Assembly (NCBI GenBank): GCA_017893485.1
Contig: CM030364.1
Span: 39,845,825 to 39,909,824, forward strand
From: Hemerocallis citrina
Lineage: Eukaryota; Streptophyta; Magnoliopsida; Asparagales; Asphodelaceae
Direction: 5' to 3'
Length of the DNA: 64,000 bases
Part shown: positions 46,369 through 57,863 of the stretch, in pieces
Numbering within the stretch: the stretch's first letter is position 1
Layout of the letters: each line of letters begins with the position of its first letter
The notes under the pieces: model-generated
Databases searched by the model: none
The model's input: only the letters and a program-made list of their open reading frames with translations
What the model was told of the DNA's origin: nothing
Translations under genes and position numbers: made by a program

Positions 46369-46544
46369 TAAAGTGACTCTGCATTATACTTAGAACTTAT
46401 AATTAGTTGAAAAACTGTGTAATAATTTCAACTTTGGAGCAGAAACAAATGTTAAGTTTCTGTTTTGTTGTGCTTTACTTAGATAATCTTTTAGTTGTCT
46501 TGTTTCATTAACAATTTTAAACTAATAGTTTTGCTTAGGTGCAT

Positions 46545-46741
46545 ATGGGTGAACGAGATTTTATTGATGGAGACAAGCTGATATTGAGGGGTTTGCAGTT
46601 TTTTGGATTTCATGGAGTAAAAGCAGAGGAGAAGGCGCTAGGTCAAAAGTTTTTGATAGATGTGGATGCTTGGTTAGACTTAAGTGTTCCCGGTAGAACT
46701 GATAGTATGAAGGATACTGTCAGCTATACTGACATTTACAG
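46545..46741 (+). CDS. FOLB: Dihydroneopterin aldolase, coding exon 1
   Basis: FolB converts 7,8-dihydroneopterin to 6-hydroxymethyl-dihydropterin and glycolaldehyde, the step before HPPK/DHPS in folate synthesis; the plant enzyme is cytosolic. This exon gives residues 1-66 with LILRGLQFFGFHGVKAEEKA, LGQKFLIDVDAW and DSMKDTVSYTDIY: the pterin-site Glu after HGV and the conserved Tyr of SYTDIY are present. The first ATG after the acceptor (46545) is chosen; an in-frame GTG at 46539 is part of the acceptor context. It ends in GACATTTACAG before GTAAGAG, a strong donor, phase 2. Joined with 57451-57643 it gives 390 nt, 129 residues, the usual plant FolB size. No stop or frameshift, so probably functional. 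Confidence 0.95.
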
Positions 46742-47963
46742 GTAAGAGTTTAATTTCCTTCTCAATAATTCATATTAGTTCTAGTTTATGACTATAATTA
46801 GATCGTTATAGTCTAAGTATCTTCTGCAACTAGTAGTAAGGTCATATATACTTCTACCATTATTGATTGGCAAACTCAAGAAGGGGGAAAAAAGCATATG
46901 AACATATCATTTATCCACATTAGCGTGTTTGTAATTGTCTGATACACGGTCATTGAACTTTTTTCTTGCTGCTTTGTTGTTTACCTTAATATTACCCTTT
47001 TTTGTGCCCATCTGAGAACCCAATAAATCAAATCAGAAAATTGGCGATCTACCTAATTGGGTTTAAGCTTAATATTTTGTAGCTATATGATGTTGAATCT
47101 CAACGAAAGATGGTGCAAAGCATGATATTAGCTCGCATTCTCTATGTTGGAATTCCTAACTCAACACCGAAGAGAAACTGTCACTCTAGTTGCACTTGGT
47201 TTTCATTGCCTATGCTAATCAGAGAGATAAACTTGCTTCAAAATTACAATTTATGTTAACAGGAAAAGAAAAAGATGTTATGAGAGTCTGGTAGAAGCTG
47301 GTTTATGTACTTGTGTAGAATCTCTAATTTTCCCAATTTGAACTGATTGATCGTTTATTAAAATTAACTGTGTTTTAAGCAATTTAATTTTGACTGATTT
47401 CCATCATCATTTGTATTGTCTTGACAAAATTTCTTTTTCATTTTCGAGAATTGTATGTCTTTGAGCTCCTAATCCTAGAGTGGTGACGATAGGTTTTGGA
47501 TCATCCAGTGCAATGTCATCTTCCTTCTCTGTTGATTATCATTTATCAATATATTGATTTATTGAGTTTTTCAGTTTGAAATAAAATGTTATTGCTATTA
47601 TATTCATCTTTGAATTTAAGTCTTTAACGTCTATTTATTATTGATGAATACAATTAATATTGTTATTATTGCTACTTATAAGTTTCAAACATAAACTGCT
47701 TCCTTGCTATAGTAGTAACCCTTGCATTCTGAACTTTTTCTCAAAGATTGCACCCTCGTTTAACTGGATTAACATGTTATTGCACAGAATTTTTTCCCGA
47801 GTTGACCCACATTTTATTAGTTTACAAAGTGAGTCATCTTCAGAATTATTCCTAGAGTGGACCACTCCTTATAGGCCACAGTTGTAAGGCCGCAGTTCCC
47901 AACTGCAGCCTTTTCACAAATATGTTTTTTCGATGTCGCAGTTCCCAATTGCGGCCTTAATTC

Positions 47964-49026
47964 TGATGAGGACATCGGTTCGAGATGATTTGGACGCTTC
48001 TATCAGTGCAGACATCGTCTAGAATGGCTATTCTATTAGCCTAGTTATTTTTATTTCAGCAGTTTTAGTTATTTTGACATATGTAATAGTTTTGCTATTT
48101 ACATATTGGGATATATTTTGGAGATTTATTTTGAGCCTATATATAGGTTTTTAGACTAATGAGAAGTTATGCTTTGATTGATTAAAAAAATTATTGTGTG
48201 TTGAGTTTTTGCTTTTCATCTCTCTCTTGTGTGTGCGACCCTGAGTATTAGGGTTTGTGAGAAACCCTAAACTACAACCTCACTCCCTTCTTTACTTTAC
48301 AGCCGCCACCCCTTCACAGTCCCTTCATCTTCTCCTTTTTCTCCTTCATCTTTAGTCGCCATTAAACTCCAACCCATCACAACCCTGACTTCCTCCTCCC
48401 CGATCCCCCATCACCTCTACCACCCCAACCCCCGTGCCTCCCTTTGTTGTTCGCTGACTTGATTCCAAAACCCGAACGACCTGCACTACCACTACCTGCA
48501 GCCCCTCCTTCCTCCTTCGTTGCGTTACCACCATACCATAACCGACGACCGGTTCCTCCACTGCAGCACCCAACGCAGCCCCTCGCTGCACTCGTCCCAC
48601 TGCTGGCTGCACCCTGAACCCCTCCTTGTTCACCTGCGGCACCACTGTCGGCAACCTCCTTTCCATTGCTACAGTGCTTCGAATTCCGGTAATTTCTTTG
48701 AATTTCTCCATTATTTGTGGTACTGCCTGTCATCTCTAGAATATTATCTGAATTATATACTATCCACAAATACTAAGTGTGTGTGTGTTTCTAATTGCCA
48801 ATTAGCGTACGAATCATTAATGAGTATTTTATTTGCTAAAACTGCTTAAGTATAATGTTGATTGTTATACTTGAATCTTTAATTGGGACTGTTAACTTAA
48901 TCAATTTCGTAAAAACCTCATACCACTCACTAGTTTTAATTTCTAACTTAATCGGTATTACTTGTTGGTAAATTTAATCTTTTAATATTCTTGGAAAATT
49001 CTCTATTTAGGGTTAAGTTTACATCA
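47964..49026 (+). repeat. 5' LTR of Gypsy A
   Basis: 1063 bp, with GAGCCTATATATAGG as TATA region near 48140 and an (A/G)AACCCTAAAC leader. Confidence 0.9.
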
Positions 49027-49302
49027 TTTTGGTATCAAAGCGAAGATTTTAAAACCCTAGTTCTTGCATCATTTAGTCATAATTTCTACATTCATTTAGG
49101 ATCATTTTAGGTCACTCATTTTGGATTTGAAAATACATCATTTTAGGTGCATTTAGGTCACGTTTTTCCAAATTTCAGCAAGCACACGTTCCCACGGCCC
49201 TAGTTTTTTTGCCTATGGTGAATGCGTCTTCGCAACACCGTCACGAATCCTGAAAAGCCTTTATTGTCCCTCCCAAACTACCCAATCATGAATCCTAGTA
49301 AT

Positions 49303-49930
49303 CAGTGAGCTTCTCTTTCATGGCCTTCCAAATGGCTATGGGTGTCAGGCCTTGGTCTCTGCGGGCATGTTCAAGATTGGTCTAGTGTTGTTGAGCTTTA
49401 CCGGTCAATTTTATCGTGGTAAATTTGACCTTCAGGGCTTCGCTCATGTCAAACCACACAAAGCAGTGGTTCATGGCACAGATCCAATCGAAATAAGCTT
49501 GGGGTTCCATATGACCTTTAAAGTAGGGAACATCAGCATTTTCGTTCTTCTTGTATTGTTCGTCAGGGTCACAATCTTGATGTCGGTCGTCACGATCATT
49601 CTCTTAATGGATTTGACAAAGAAGCTCAGAGGCAACATATTGATTCAATTCCACTTGCTCAAGCAGTTGATTGATATTAACGAGAGTTGCTTGAATGACA
49701 GCGAGGGTAGTGGAAATGTCATTGTTGTCCATTTCAGTTCGAAGTGGGGCTCGCTGATTTCTAGGTGATAGAAATTTGAAGTAGGCTTACTTGGGTAAGA
49801 CTTGTTGGGGTACTAAGAAGAAGTCTTAGATCTAGAGAAGTCAATGGAAGTCATTCTAGAGGAATGATCTCTCGAATCGTTGGACTTGTAGGGGAAACTT
49901 GCTTTAAGGGAATCCATATCGAGGACAAGG
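49303..49930 (-). pseudogene. Inverted and permuted gag of Gypsy A
   Basis: The minus strand reads two gag pieces in swapped order: first (49930-49757) the stretch equal to element B 53195-53365, then (49756-49303) the stretch equal to B 52500-52950 (start MDNNDISTTLAVIQ-like, later HMEPQAYFDWI, LTGKAQQH). Sequence on both sides, 49240-49300 and 49932-50029, is plus-strand like B. Stops are present. Confidence 0.85.
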
Positions 49931-50820
49931 GCATAAGTAAACCTTCCTGAAGGCCCACTTAAAATTTTGCATAAAATCAATGATAATGCATATGTCATGA
50001 ACCTTTATGAAGGTTTTGGCATAAGTAAATGATGAGGACATCTATTCTGTTTAGTATTTTATTTCAGTACCATATTTCTTTTTGGCAATTATAGCCATAT
50101 GAAACCCTTTTTATATTTTTTAGATTTTGAGAATATTTTGAGATTTGTATCTTGATTTGTTTTGAGCCTATATATAGGCCTTGAGATTAATGAGAAAGAT
50201 GTTATTCTTGATTAAAAAATTATTGTGTTGAGTTTTGCTCTTCCTCCTCTCTTTGTGTGATACCATTGAGAACCAACTTATTAGGGTTTGTGATAAATCC
50301 TAATACAATTTTAGGGTTAGTGATTAACTCTAAAATCTACTCCCAAATTAAAAATCTTCCAAATAAAATTACCCAAACCTTAATCCCCAAATCCAAAACT
50401 CTTCTCTCTCCCATCGTCCTCTTCCTCCTACCCCAACCTCGACCGAAACCCTAGCACCCCGTCGCCGCCCTCTTCCAACGACGCCGCCGCCGTCGCCCTT
50501 GCTGTTGCCCTTGCTGATTTGTTGTTGCTGTCTCTATCTTACTGTTGTTGCTGATTACTGAGTTTTGCGTTGCTGCCAACCCGAGATCTAACGCGGGTTT
50601 TCTTCGAACCTCGGTATACTCTTTCCACTTCTCAAATATTCGTGTTATAATGCTTTATCATCTCTACTATATTATTTAATTTGACTGTCGACCACAAATA
50701 TCGAGATTGAGTGTTCCACTTGCCTAATTAGAGTACGAATCAATATTGAACCTGTTACTTGCTAAGACCTCTTAGGGATTTAATTATTGATTGTTAGAAC
50801 TGAATTATTAATTGGGTTTG

Positions 50821-52091
50821 TGATGAGGACATCGGTTCAAGACGATTTGGGCGTTTCTATCAGCGCAGGCGTCGTCGTCATCAGCTGCTTTATTTAGTTT
50901 AGGATTTTTATTTTATTACCATTTTTGTTTCTGGCAATTATAGCCATATGTAATCTTTTTGTATTTTTTTTTGATTTTGAGAATATTTTGGAGACTTGTA
51001 TCAAGATATATTTTGAGCCTATTTAAAGGCCTTGAGATAAATGAAAAGATATGCCATTATTGATTTAAAAAATTTGTGTTGAGTTTTTGCTCTTCCCCCT
51101 TCTCCTTTGTGTGATACAACTGAGATCTACATTAGGGTTTGTGATAAATCCTAATCGAATTTTAGGGTTTGTGATAAACTCTAAAATCTACCCCCAATTA
51201 AAAAATTCCTCAATTACAAATCCCTAACCCTAATTAACCAAATCCCCCAAAATCCAAAACCTACTCTATAACTCCAACCGCCACTTAATCCTTTCTCCCT
51301 TTTCTTCCTCCCATCTCGCTCAAACCCCACATTCCCGATCAGATCCTTCACCCTCACTGCCCTCCCGCACCCGACGTCACCACCCCTCCAACACCACCCG
51401 ACTACCGCCCCCACTCTCCCAGCGCTGCCGCCCTACTTTCCTTCGGCGACCCATCACCACAACCCACATCCCACCGCCCTCGCCTCCTTCCTCCATTTCC
51501 GACCTCGAACCCTAGCCTCGACCAACACTGCAACCACTCTGCCCCAACTGCACCGGTCGTGGTCGATTCATCTCCGAATCTCCCGACCACCAGCGCTCCC
51601 GTACGCCTCCGCCGGCGCCGTCGCACCTCACCGTCGACCAGATCTACCATCCCTTGCTCTTGTTGCTGCTGTTCCCCACAGTTACTGTTGGCTACTGCGA
51701 TCTTAGTTGCTGGTCCGACTCCGAGATCTACGCTGGTTCTCTTCGCGTTCGGTATACTCTTTCCACTATTAATATTTGTGTTCTACTGCCCTATTATCTA
51801 GTATATTATCTAATTTGTCTGTCGTCCACAAAATAATTGAGATTGAGTGTTCCGCATGCTAGAGTAGAGTACGAATCAGTATTGGACTTCTTACTTGCTA
51901 AAACACGTATGGTTTTAATTGATTGTAAGGTTGACTTATTAATTGGGACTGTTACACTTATTCAATTCTTGAAAACCCATCAAACATGTTAACTGTTAAA
52001 AAATTTCAACTTAGATCCGCACTTTCATGTTGGTAAAATTAACCCATTAAAATTCTTGGAAATTCTCTATTTTAGGGTTGGTTTTACATCA
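50821..52091 (+). mobile_element. Solo LTR C inside the 5' LTR of Gypsy B
   Basis: 1271 bp, TGATGAGGACATCGG to GGTTTTACATCA, with perfect TSD GTTTG (50816-50820, 52092-52096). Element B's other LTR shows the empty site. C resembles the LTRs of A and B but is distinct (GCGCAGGCGTCGTCGTC near its start). Confidence 0.93.
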
Positions 52092-52514
52092 GTTTGTTAA
52101 ACTTAATTCAATTCTTGAAAATCCATCAAACCAATTAATTGTTTAAATTTCTAACTTTGATCCGCATTACATGTTGATAAAATTAATCCTTTAAGATTCT
52201 TGGAAATTCTCTATTTAGGATTAGTTTTACATCATTTTGGTATCAGAGTGAAGGTTCTTAAAACTCTAGTTTTTTGCATCATTTATGTATTATTTTTGCA
52301 TTCATTTAGGATTATTTAGAGTCTTTTATTTTATTTTATTTCGTTTTTTTAAGATCCCGTCAGATTTTTTTTTTTTTTTTTAAATTAGGACATTCACGAC
52401 CCCTAGTTTCCACTTTTGGTGAATGCGCCTTCGCAACACCATCACAGATCCTAAAAGCCTTTCTTATCCCTTCCAAATCAACCAGTTAGGAACCCTAGAC
52501 TTCCCCGACCTGAA

Positions 52515-53603
52515 ATGGACAACTCTGATATCTCCGCTATCCTAGCTGCCATTTAAGCAACTCTTGCCAATATCAATCAGAGGCTTGAGTAAGTGGAATT
52601 AAATCAAATCGTTGTCCCTGAGCTTCATGCCAATCGTCAGATCCCTCAAGGGAATGTTCGTGACCATCGATGTCAAGAACGTGACCCTGACGAACAATAT
52701 AAGAAGAACGTTAAGGCTGACGTTCCCCATTTTGAAGACCACATGGAACCCCAAGCTTACCTTGATTGGATCCGTGCGATGGACCACTACTTTGTGTGGT
52801 TTGACATGAGCGAAGTCCTGAAAGTTAAATTTGTCATTATGAAATTGACGGGGAAAGCTCAACAATACTGGACCAATCTTGAACATGCCCGCAGAGGTTG
52901 AGGCCTGGCACCCATAGCCACTTGGAAAGCCATGAAAGAGAAGCTCACTGAGAGATATGTACCGTTATCGTTCCACACCCGATTGCTAGATTCGTGGAAC
53001 CAGCTGTATCAAGGAAGTAAATCCACACAAGAATATGTTGATAAATTTGATGACTTTCTTATTCGGTACAATGCTTTAGGTAAAGAGAGTGAAGAACAAG
53101 CTCTCTCTAGGTTCAGGGCTGGATTACGAGCCGATCTGAGGAACGAGCTAATTCATAGAAATGTGGACTCATTAGCGGCAGCTTATGCTCTTATCCTCGA
53201 TATGGATTCCCTTAAAGCAAGTTCTCATTACAAGTCCAGCGATTCAATAGATCATTCCTCCAGAATGAATCCTCCTGATCCCTCTAGACCTGAGCACTTC
53301 TCTCCTCAGTACCCTAACAAGTCTTACCCAAACAAACATACTTCAAATTTCTATCCACTTAGAAATGACAACACGGGTAAGAACACTGAAAGAGACTATT
53401 CTAAAATTGATCCTCTCACTAAGTGCTATAAATGTAAGGGATACGGCCATGTTGCTGGCAACTGCCCCAGCTCAAGTCGGATCAATATAGTAGAGGGTAT
53501 CGCAGTCATCGCTGATGAGCCCGATACTGAGTTTACCTATGAACCTAATGTAAGTGATGACTTGGATAAAAAAGAGGATGACCAGTCTCTCAATTATATT
53601 TAG
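52515..53603 (+). pseudogene. gag: Gag of Gypsy B with two stop codons
   Basis: One open frame of 363 codons from ATG 52515, broken only by TAA at 52554 and TGA at 52899. It contains DEQYKKNVKADVPHFEDHME, LTGKAQQYWTNLEHA, then YVPLSFHTRLLDSWNQLYQG and EQALSRFRAGLRADLRNEL (Retrotrans_gag core), and a CCHC knuckle CYKCKGYGHVAGNC. Codon 2-stop damage is slight, so loss of function looks recent. It would form the particle shell. Confidence 0.9.
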
Positions 53604-53604
53604 T

Positions 53605-54348
53605 CTGTTCAGTCACCTCCATTGAGTGTACCTGAGTCACCCATCCCATCCCAAGTCACTTGGCAGACTATAGATTTTATCCATGTGTTAGAACATCCCA
53701 GAGTCACAGAGTCTGTTCCCACATTTGCATATCACATTCATGACTTGCATAGAGAAATTTTCAAGGAACTTAATGAGAATAATTTTAACTACAAGTTAAT
53801 AGCAGATACTAGAAGGAAATTTATAACTTTTGATATTGGTGACGAGGTGATGGTTCGGATTCATCCGGAACCGTTTCCTGTTGGACCCGTTAAGAACTTG
53901 AACATACGTGCTACAGGCCTATTGAAGATTCTTCATACAATCAATGATAAAACCTATGTCGTTGATCTTCCTGAAGGTTTTGGCATAAGTAAGGCTTTCA
54001 ATATTGAGAATCTAGTACTTTATGAAGACTCAAAATTCAACCATAGAAATTTTCTTATAGATGAGCCCATCCTGCAGCCTAATGGTGAGATTCTCATATT
54101 TACCGCTCTACCTGATACTATTTACCCACCGATAAAAGAATTGAATAATATTTTAGATGATCCGATAATCTCTACAAGAGATGGTGACATGCACAAGTAT
54201 TTGGTGAGGTGGAAGAACAAGCCGAAGTCGGATGACACTTGCAGTGATCGTGAGGAGCTCCAGCAACTGGATCCAGATCTTTTGGAGCACCATGACAGGA
54301 TCACTTGTTTTGACTCGACTGGGTCGAGCTCTCTCCCACCGGAGAGAA
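53605..54348 (+). CDS. Integrase C-terminus and chromodomain of Gypsy B, catalytic part absent
   Basis: An open frame from 53622. GDEVMVRIHPEPFPVGPVKN and GLLKILHTINDKTYVVDLPE form the GPY/F module that ends chromoviral integrases. DGDMHKYLVRWKNKPKSDDT with EELQQLDPDLLEHH is a chromodomain, which in chromoviruses targets histone marks. Protease, RT, RNase H and the integrase zinc and DDE domains are missing between gag and this piece. The apparent ORF end at 54413 reads into the LTR. Confidence 0.85.
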
Positions 54349-55283
54349 TGATGAGGACATCTATTCTGTTTAGTATTTTATTTCAGTACCATATTTGTTT
54401 TTGGCAATTATAGCTATATGTAATCTTTTTTATATTTTTTAGATTTTGAGAATATTTTGAGATTTGTATCTTGATTTGTTTTGAGCCTAGATATAGGCCT
54501 TGAGATTAATGAGAAAGATATGTCATTCTTGATTAAAAAATTATTGTGTTGAGTTTTGCTCTTCCTCTCTCTCTTTGTGTGATACAATTGAGAACCAACT
54601 TATTAAGGTTTGTGATAAATCCTAATACAATTTTAGGGTTAGTGATTAACTCTAAAATCTACCCCCAAATTAAAAATTCCCCAAATAAAATTCCCCAAAC
54701 CCTAATCCCCAAATCCAAAACCCTTCTCTCTCCCATCATCCTCTCCCTCCTACCCCAACCTCGACCGAAACCCTAGCACCCCGTCGCCGCCCTCTTCCAA
54801 CGACGCCGCTGCCGCCGTCGCCCTTGCTGTTGCCCTTGCTGATTTGTTGTTGCTGTTTCTCTCTTACTGTTGTTGCTGATTGCTGAGTTCTGCGTTGCTG
54901 CCAACCCGAGATCTAACGCGGGTTTTCTTCGAACCTCGGTATACTCTTTCCACTTCTCAAATATTTGTGTTATACTGCTTTATCATCTCTACTATATTAT
55001 TTAATTTGACTGTCGACGACAAAAATGGAGATTGAGTGTTCCACTTGCCTAATTAGAGTACGAATCAATATTGAACATGTTACTTGCTAAGATCACTTAG
55101 GGATTTAATTATTGATTGTTAGAACTGAATTATTAATTGGGTTTCTTAAACTTAATTCAATTCTTGAAAATCCATCAAACCGATTAATTGTTTAAATTTC
55201 TAACTTTAATCCGCATTACATGTTGGTAAAATTAATCCTTTAAGATTCTTAGAAATTCTCTATTTAGGGTTAGTTTTACATCA

Positions 55284-55647
55284 ATAAGACTTTCAATATT
55301 GAGGATCTAGTACCCTATGAAGGCCCAAAATTTAACCCTAGAAATTTTCTTATAGATGAGCGTACCCTGCAGCCTACTGGTGAGATTCTTACATTTTCCT
55401 ATTTACCTAGTCACTACTTTCTCACCGACAGAAAAATTGGATAATATTTTAGATGATCAGATAATAATCTCTATTAGAGATGATGGTATTCACGGGTATT
55501 TGGTGTGATGGAAAAACAAGCTGGAGTCTAGGACACTTAGCTTGATCATGAGGAGCTCCAGCGCTTGAATCCAGGCCTTTTGGAGCACTATGATAGACAC
55601 ACTGGTTTTGACTCGACTGGGTCGAGCTCTCTCCCACCTGGAGAGAA
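55284..55647 (+). pseudogene. Integrase/chromodomain tail of Gypsy A
   Basis: Continues the integrase tail interrupted at 50029 (FNIEDLVPYE-like, then LQPTGEILTF), with stops and a decayed chromodomain near 55480-55600. It aligns to 53990-54345 of element B. Confidence 0.8.
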
Positions 55648-56966
55648 TGATGAAGACATCGATTCGAGATGATTTTGACGCTTCTATCAGCGTAGACATC
55701 GTCTAGGATCGGTGGCGGAGCCAGATGAATCAAAATGGGGGCCCCAAATTTTTTTTCCCCGGCATCGACATAATTGAGCCTTTAATAAGAGGTGGATTAG
55801 ACTTGGGGGTCCCGAATTTTTTTTAACTGGGGGGCCAAATAAAAATTTTGGTCTATATTAGGGGGTTTTACAAAATTTTTGGGGTCCCAAATGTCCCCCC
55901 TCCTCTCTTCCTCCCTCCGCCACTGTCTAGGATGACTATTCTATTAGCCTAGTCATTTTTATTTCAGCACTTTTTGTTATTTTGGCATATATTTTTGTTA
56001 TTTGCACCATTTACTTTTTGCATATTGGGATATATTTTGGAGATTTGTTTTGAGCCTATAGGCCTTTAGACTAATGAGAAGTTATTCTTTGATTGATTAA
56101 AGAAGTTATTGCGTATTGAGCTTTTGCTCTTCATCATTCTCCTGTGTGAGACCCTGAGAGATTATTAGGGTTTATGAGAAACCCTAAACTACACCCCCAC
56201 CCCCACCCCCACCCCCACCCCTTTTTTTTATTTTACAACCGCCACTCCTTCACAGCCCCTTCATCTTCTCCCTCTTCTCCATTATCTTCTTCATCCGCCA
56301 TTAAACTCCAACCCATCACAACCTTGACTTCCTCCTCCCCGATCCCCCATCACCTCTACCACCCCAACCCCCATGCCTCCCCTTGTTGTTCGCTGATTTG
56401 ATTCCACAACCCAAACGGCCTGCACTAACACTGCCCGCAGCCCCTCCTTCCTCCTTCGCTGCGTCACCACCGTACCACAACCGACGGCCGGTTCCTCCAC
56501 CGCAACACCCAACACAACCCCTCGCTGCATTCGTCCCACTGCTGGCTGCACCCCGACCCCCTCCTTGTTCACCCACAGCACCACCGTTGGCAACCTCCTC
56601 TACATTGCTACACTAGCTTCGAACCCCGGTAATTTCTTTTCATTTTTCCATTATTTGTGGTACTGCTTATCATCTCTACAATATTATCTGAATTATTTGT
56701 TATCCACAAATATTGACTGTGTGTGCTTTTACTTGCCAATTAGCGTATGAATCATTATTGAGTATTTTACTTGCTAAAAACGCTTAAGTATAATTGTTGA
56801 TTGTTAGACTTGAATTTTTAATTGGGACCGTTAACTTGATCAATTTCTTGAAAACTCATCATACCAATCACTAGTTTTAATTTCTAACTTAATCGACACT
56901 ATTTGTTGGTAAAATTAATCTTTTAATATTCTTGGAAAATTCTTTACTTATGGTTAAGTTACATTA
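55648..56966 (+). repeat. 3' LTR of Gypsy A, carrying a hAT MITE
   Basis: Matches 47964-49026 apart from the MITE at 55710-55925 and a (CCCCCA)n tract at 56192-56220. Confidence 0.88.
55710..55925. mobile_element. hAT-type MITE
   Basis: 216 bp; ends CGGTGGCGGAGCCAG and CTCCCTCCGCCACTG; perfect 8-bp TSD TCTAGGAT at 55702-55709 and 55926-55933, as expected for hAT. No coding. Confidence 0.92.
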
Positions 56967-57450
56967 AGTCTATTACATATTTGTGCTAGAGAGACTTCTA
57001 TATATAAAAAAAAAAAAAAAAGGCCTCCATTATATTTGGGCCGCAGTTGGGAACTGCAACCTATATTTAACACATTTTTTACTTAGAAAATTTGTCTAAG
57101 TCTTGCAGTCTCATTAGCCCAAATATGAAACGAACTAAAGCCGCAGTTGGAAACTTCGGCATCGAAAAAACTCATTTGTGAAGAGGCCGCAGTTGGAAAC
57201 TGTGGTCTTACAATCGAATAGGTTGTTGTTCCCAGCTGCAGCCTATGAGGACTGGTTCACCCTTGAAATTAGTTTGGAAAGCAGGTCATCTTCGGAATTA
57301 GTTTCAAAAAGTGGATCAACTTCGGAAAAAAATCTTATTGCACATAATCTAAGGTTCTTCTATGAGATCTGATAACAATGCAAATTTCCCCGATAATGAA
57401 AAATTATGTGTTACTAAACCGATCTTTTAATGTTCTTTGTTAAAATTCAG

Positions 57451-57643
57451 GATCGCTAAAGAAGTGGTGGAAGGCCCGTCTCAGAATCTCTTGGAGTCAG
57501 TGGCTCACCTGGTTGCTAACACCACACTGCTCAAATTTCCCCAGATTTCTGCTGTTCGAGTTAAGGTTGGAAAGCCCCATGTTGCTGTTCCTGGTCCACT
57601 TGATTACTTGGGCGTTGAGATAACCAGACACCGAAAAAAATGA
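57451..57643 (+). CDS. FOLB: Dihydroneopterin aldolase, coding exon 2
   Basis: The acceptor TTTGTTAAAATTCAG ends at 57450. The split codon AG+G restores Arg of YRIAKEVVEG. The exon continues through QNLLESVAHLVANTTL, ISAVRVKVGKPHVAVPG (the catalytic Lys of the VGKP region) and LDYLGVEITRHRKK, stopping at TGA 57641-57643. Together with exon 1 it covers the whole FolB fold with no missing core. The two exons are separated by a 10,709-bp intron filled by nested transposons, so expression depends on splicing across it. Confidence 0.95.
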
Positions 57644-57863
57644 TTCAGATACAAAATTGCCAATGATTAACCGTAAACATTAGCTGTTGTACTTGATTTC
57701 CGACGTTTACCGCTTGTGGACAATTTTGAGTTTCATTGAAGTTGGATATATTTTGCAATATTTTCTACCTAATTTTCATTGCCATGGTGACATTCCTGCA
57801 TGTTCAGCTCTTGAAAAGATTCATTCAGTTGATTAATTTGATAACTAAGTCTATTTTAATTAA
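57644..57863 (+). other. FOLB: FOLB 3' untranslated region and flank
   Basis: T-rich sequence after the stop, with several TTTTG and TTGATTAATTTG words but no perfect AATAAA before the MITE at 57864. The poly(A) site is not determined. Confidence 0.5.

Larger units (their letters stand above)
50030..55283 (+). mobile_element. Gypsy element B (non-autonomous chromovirus) inside A
   Basis: LTRs 50030-52234 (interrupted by solo LTR C; about 929 bp without it) and 54349-55283 (935 bp), both starting TGATGAGGACATCTATTC and ending TTTACATCA. PBS TTTTGGTATCAGAGTG follows; GGAGAGAA precedes the 3' LTR. Flanks GTAAA and ATAAG are each one change from GTAAG, the sequence at this spot in the related integrase tail, so a decayed TSD is likely. 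The interior (2.1 kb) holds gag and the integrase C-terminus with chromodomain only. Confidence 0.9.
47964..56966 (+). mobile_element. Gypsy element A (non-autonomous chromovirus)
   Basis: LTR 47964-49026 starts TGATGAGGACATCGG and ends TTTACATCA; LTR 55648-56966 is its partner, ending ACATTA through mutation. TTTTGGTATCAAAGC follows the 5' LTR as PBS, and GGAGAGAA precedes the 3' LTR. Interior without element B is only about 1.37 kb: an inverted, permuted gag and an integrase tail. The flanks AATTC and AAGTC may be a diverged TSD if the end is taken one base earlier. Confidence 0.85.
47787..57334. mobile_element. Mutator-like fold-back element hosting the nested Gypsy elements
   Basis: 10-bp TSD TTATTGCACA at 47777-47786 and 57335-57344. 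The ends pair as GAATTTTTTCCCGAGTTGAC and GATTTTTTTCCGAAGTTGAT, and pairing continues with gaps for over 150 bases. Without the Gypsy insert the element is about 545 bp. It contains repeated palindromes of the GCCGCAGTTCCCAACTGC type (about 47889, 47936, 57046, 57140, 57186). A 9-11-bp TSD and long TIRs indicate a MULE-derived MITE. Confidence 0.8.
46742..57450 (+). other. FOLB: FOLB intron 2, expanded to 10.7 kb by a transposon nest
   Basis: GT at 46742 and AG at 57449-57450. Removing the fold-back element with all its contents and one TSD leaves about 1.15 kb of original intron (46742-47776 plus 57335-57450). The native parts are AT-rich with no ORF or RNA gene seen. Confidence 0.9.

Noticed and set aside
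48352..48769. 119- and 130-codon Gly/Val-rich minus ORFs, with twins at 56291-56593
   Set aside because: They occur at the same place in both LTRs of Gypsy A on the strand opposite to transcription, in a C-rich leader. Repeat artefact.
49352..49768. 138-codon plus ORF
   Set aside because: It is the reverse complement of the inverted gag; the minus-strand translation is the one with family similarity.
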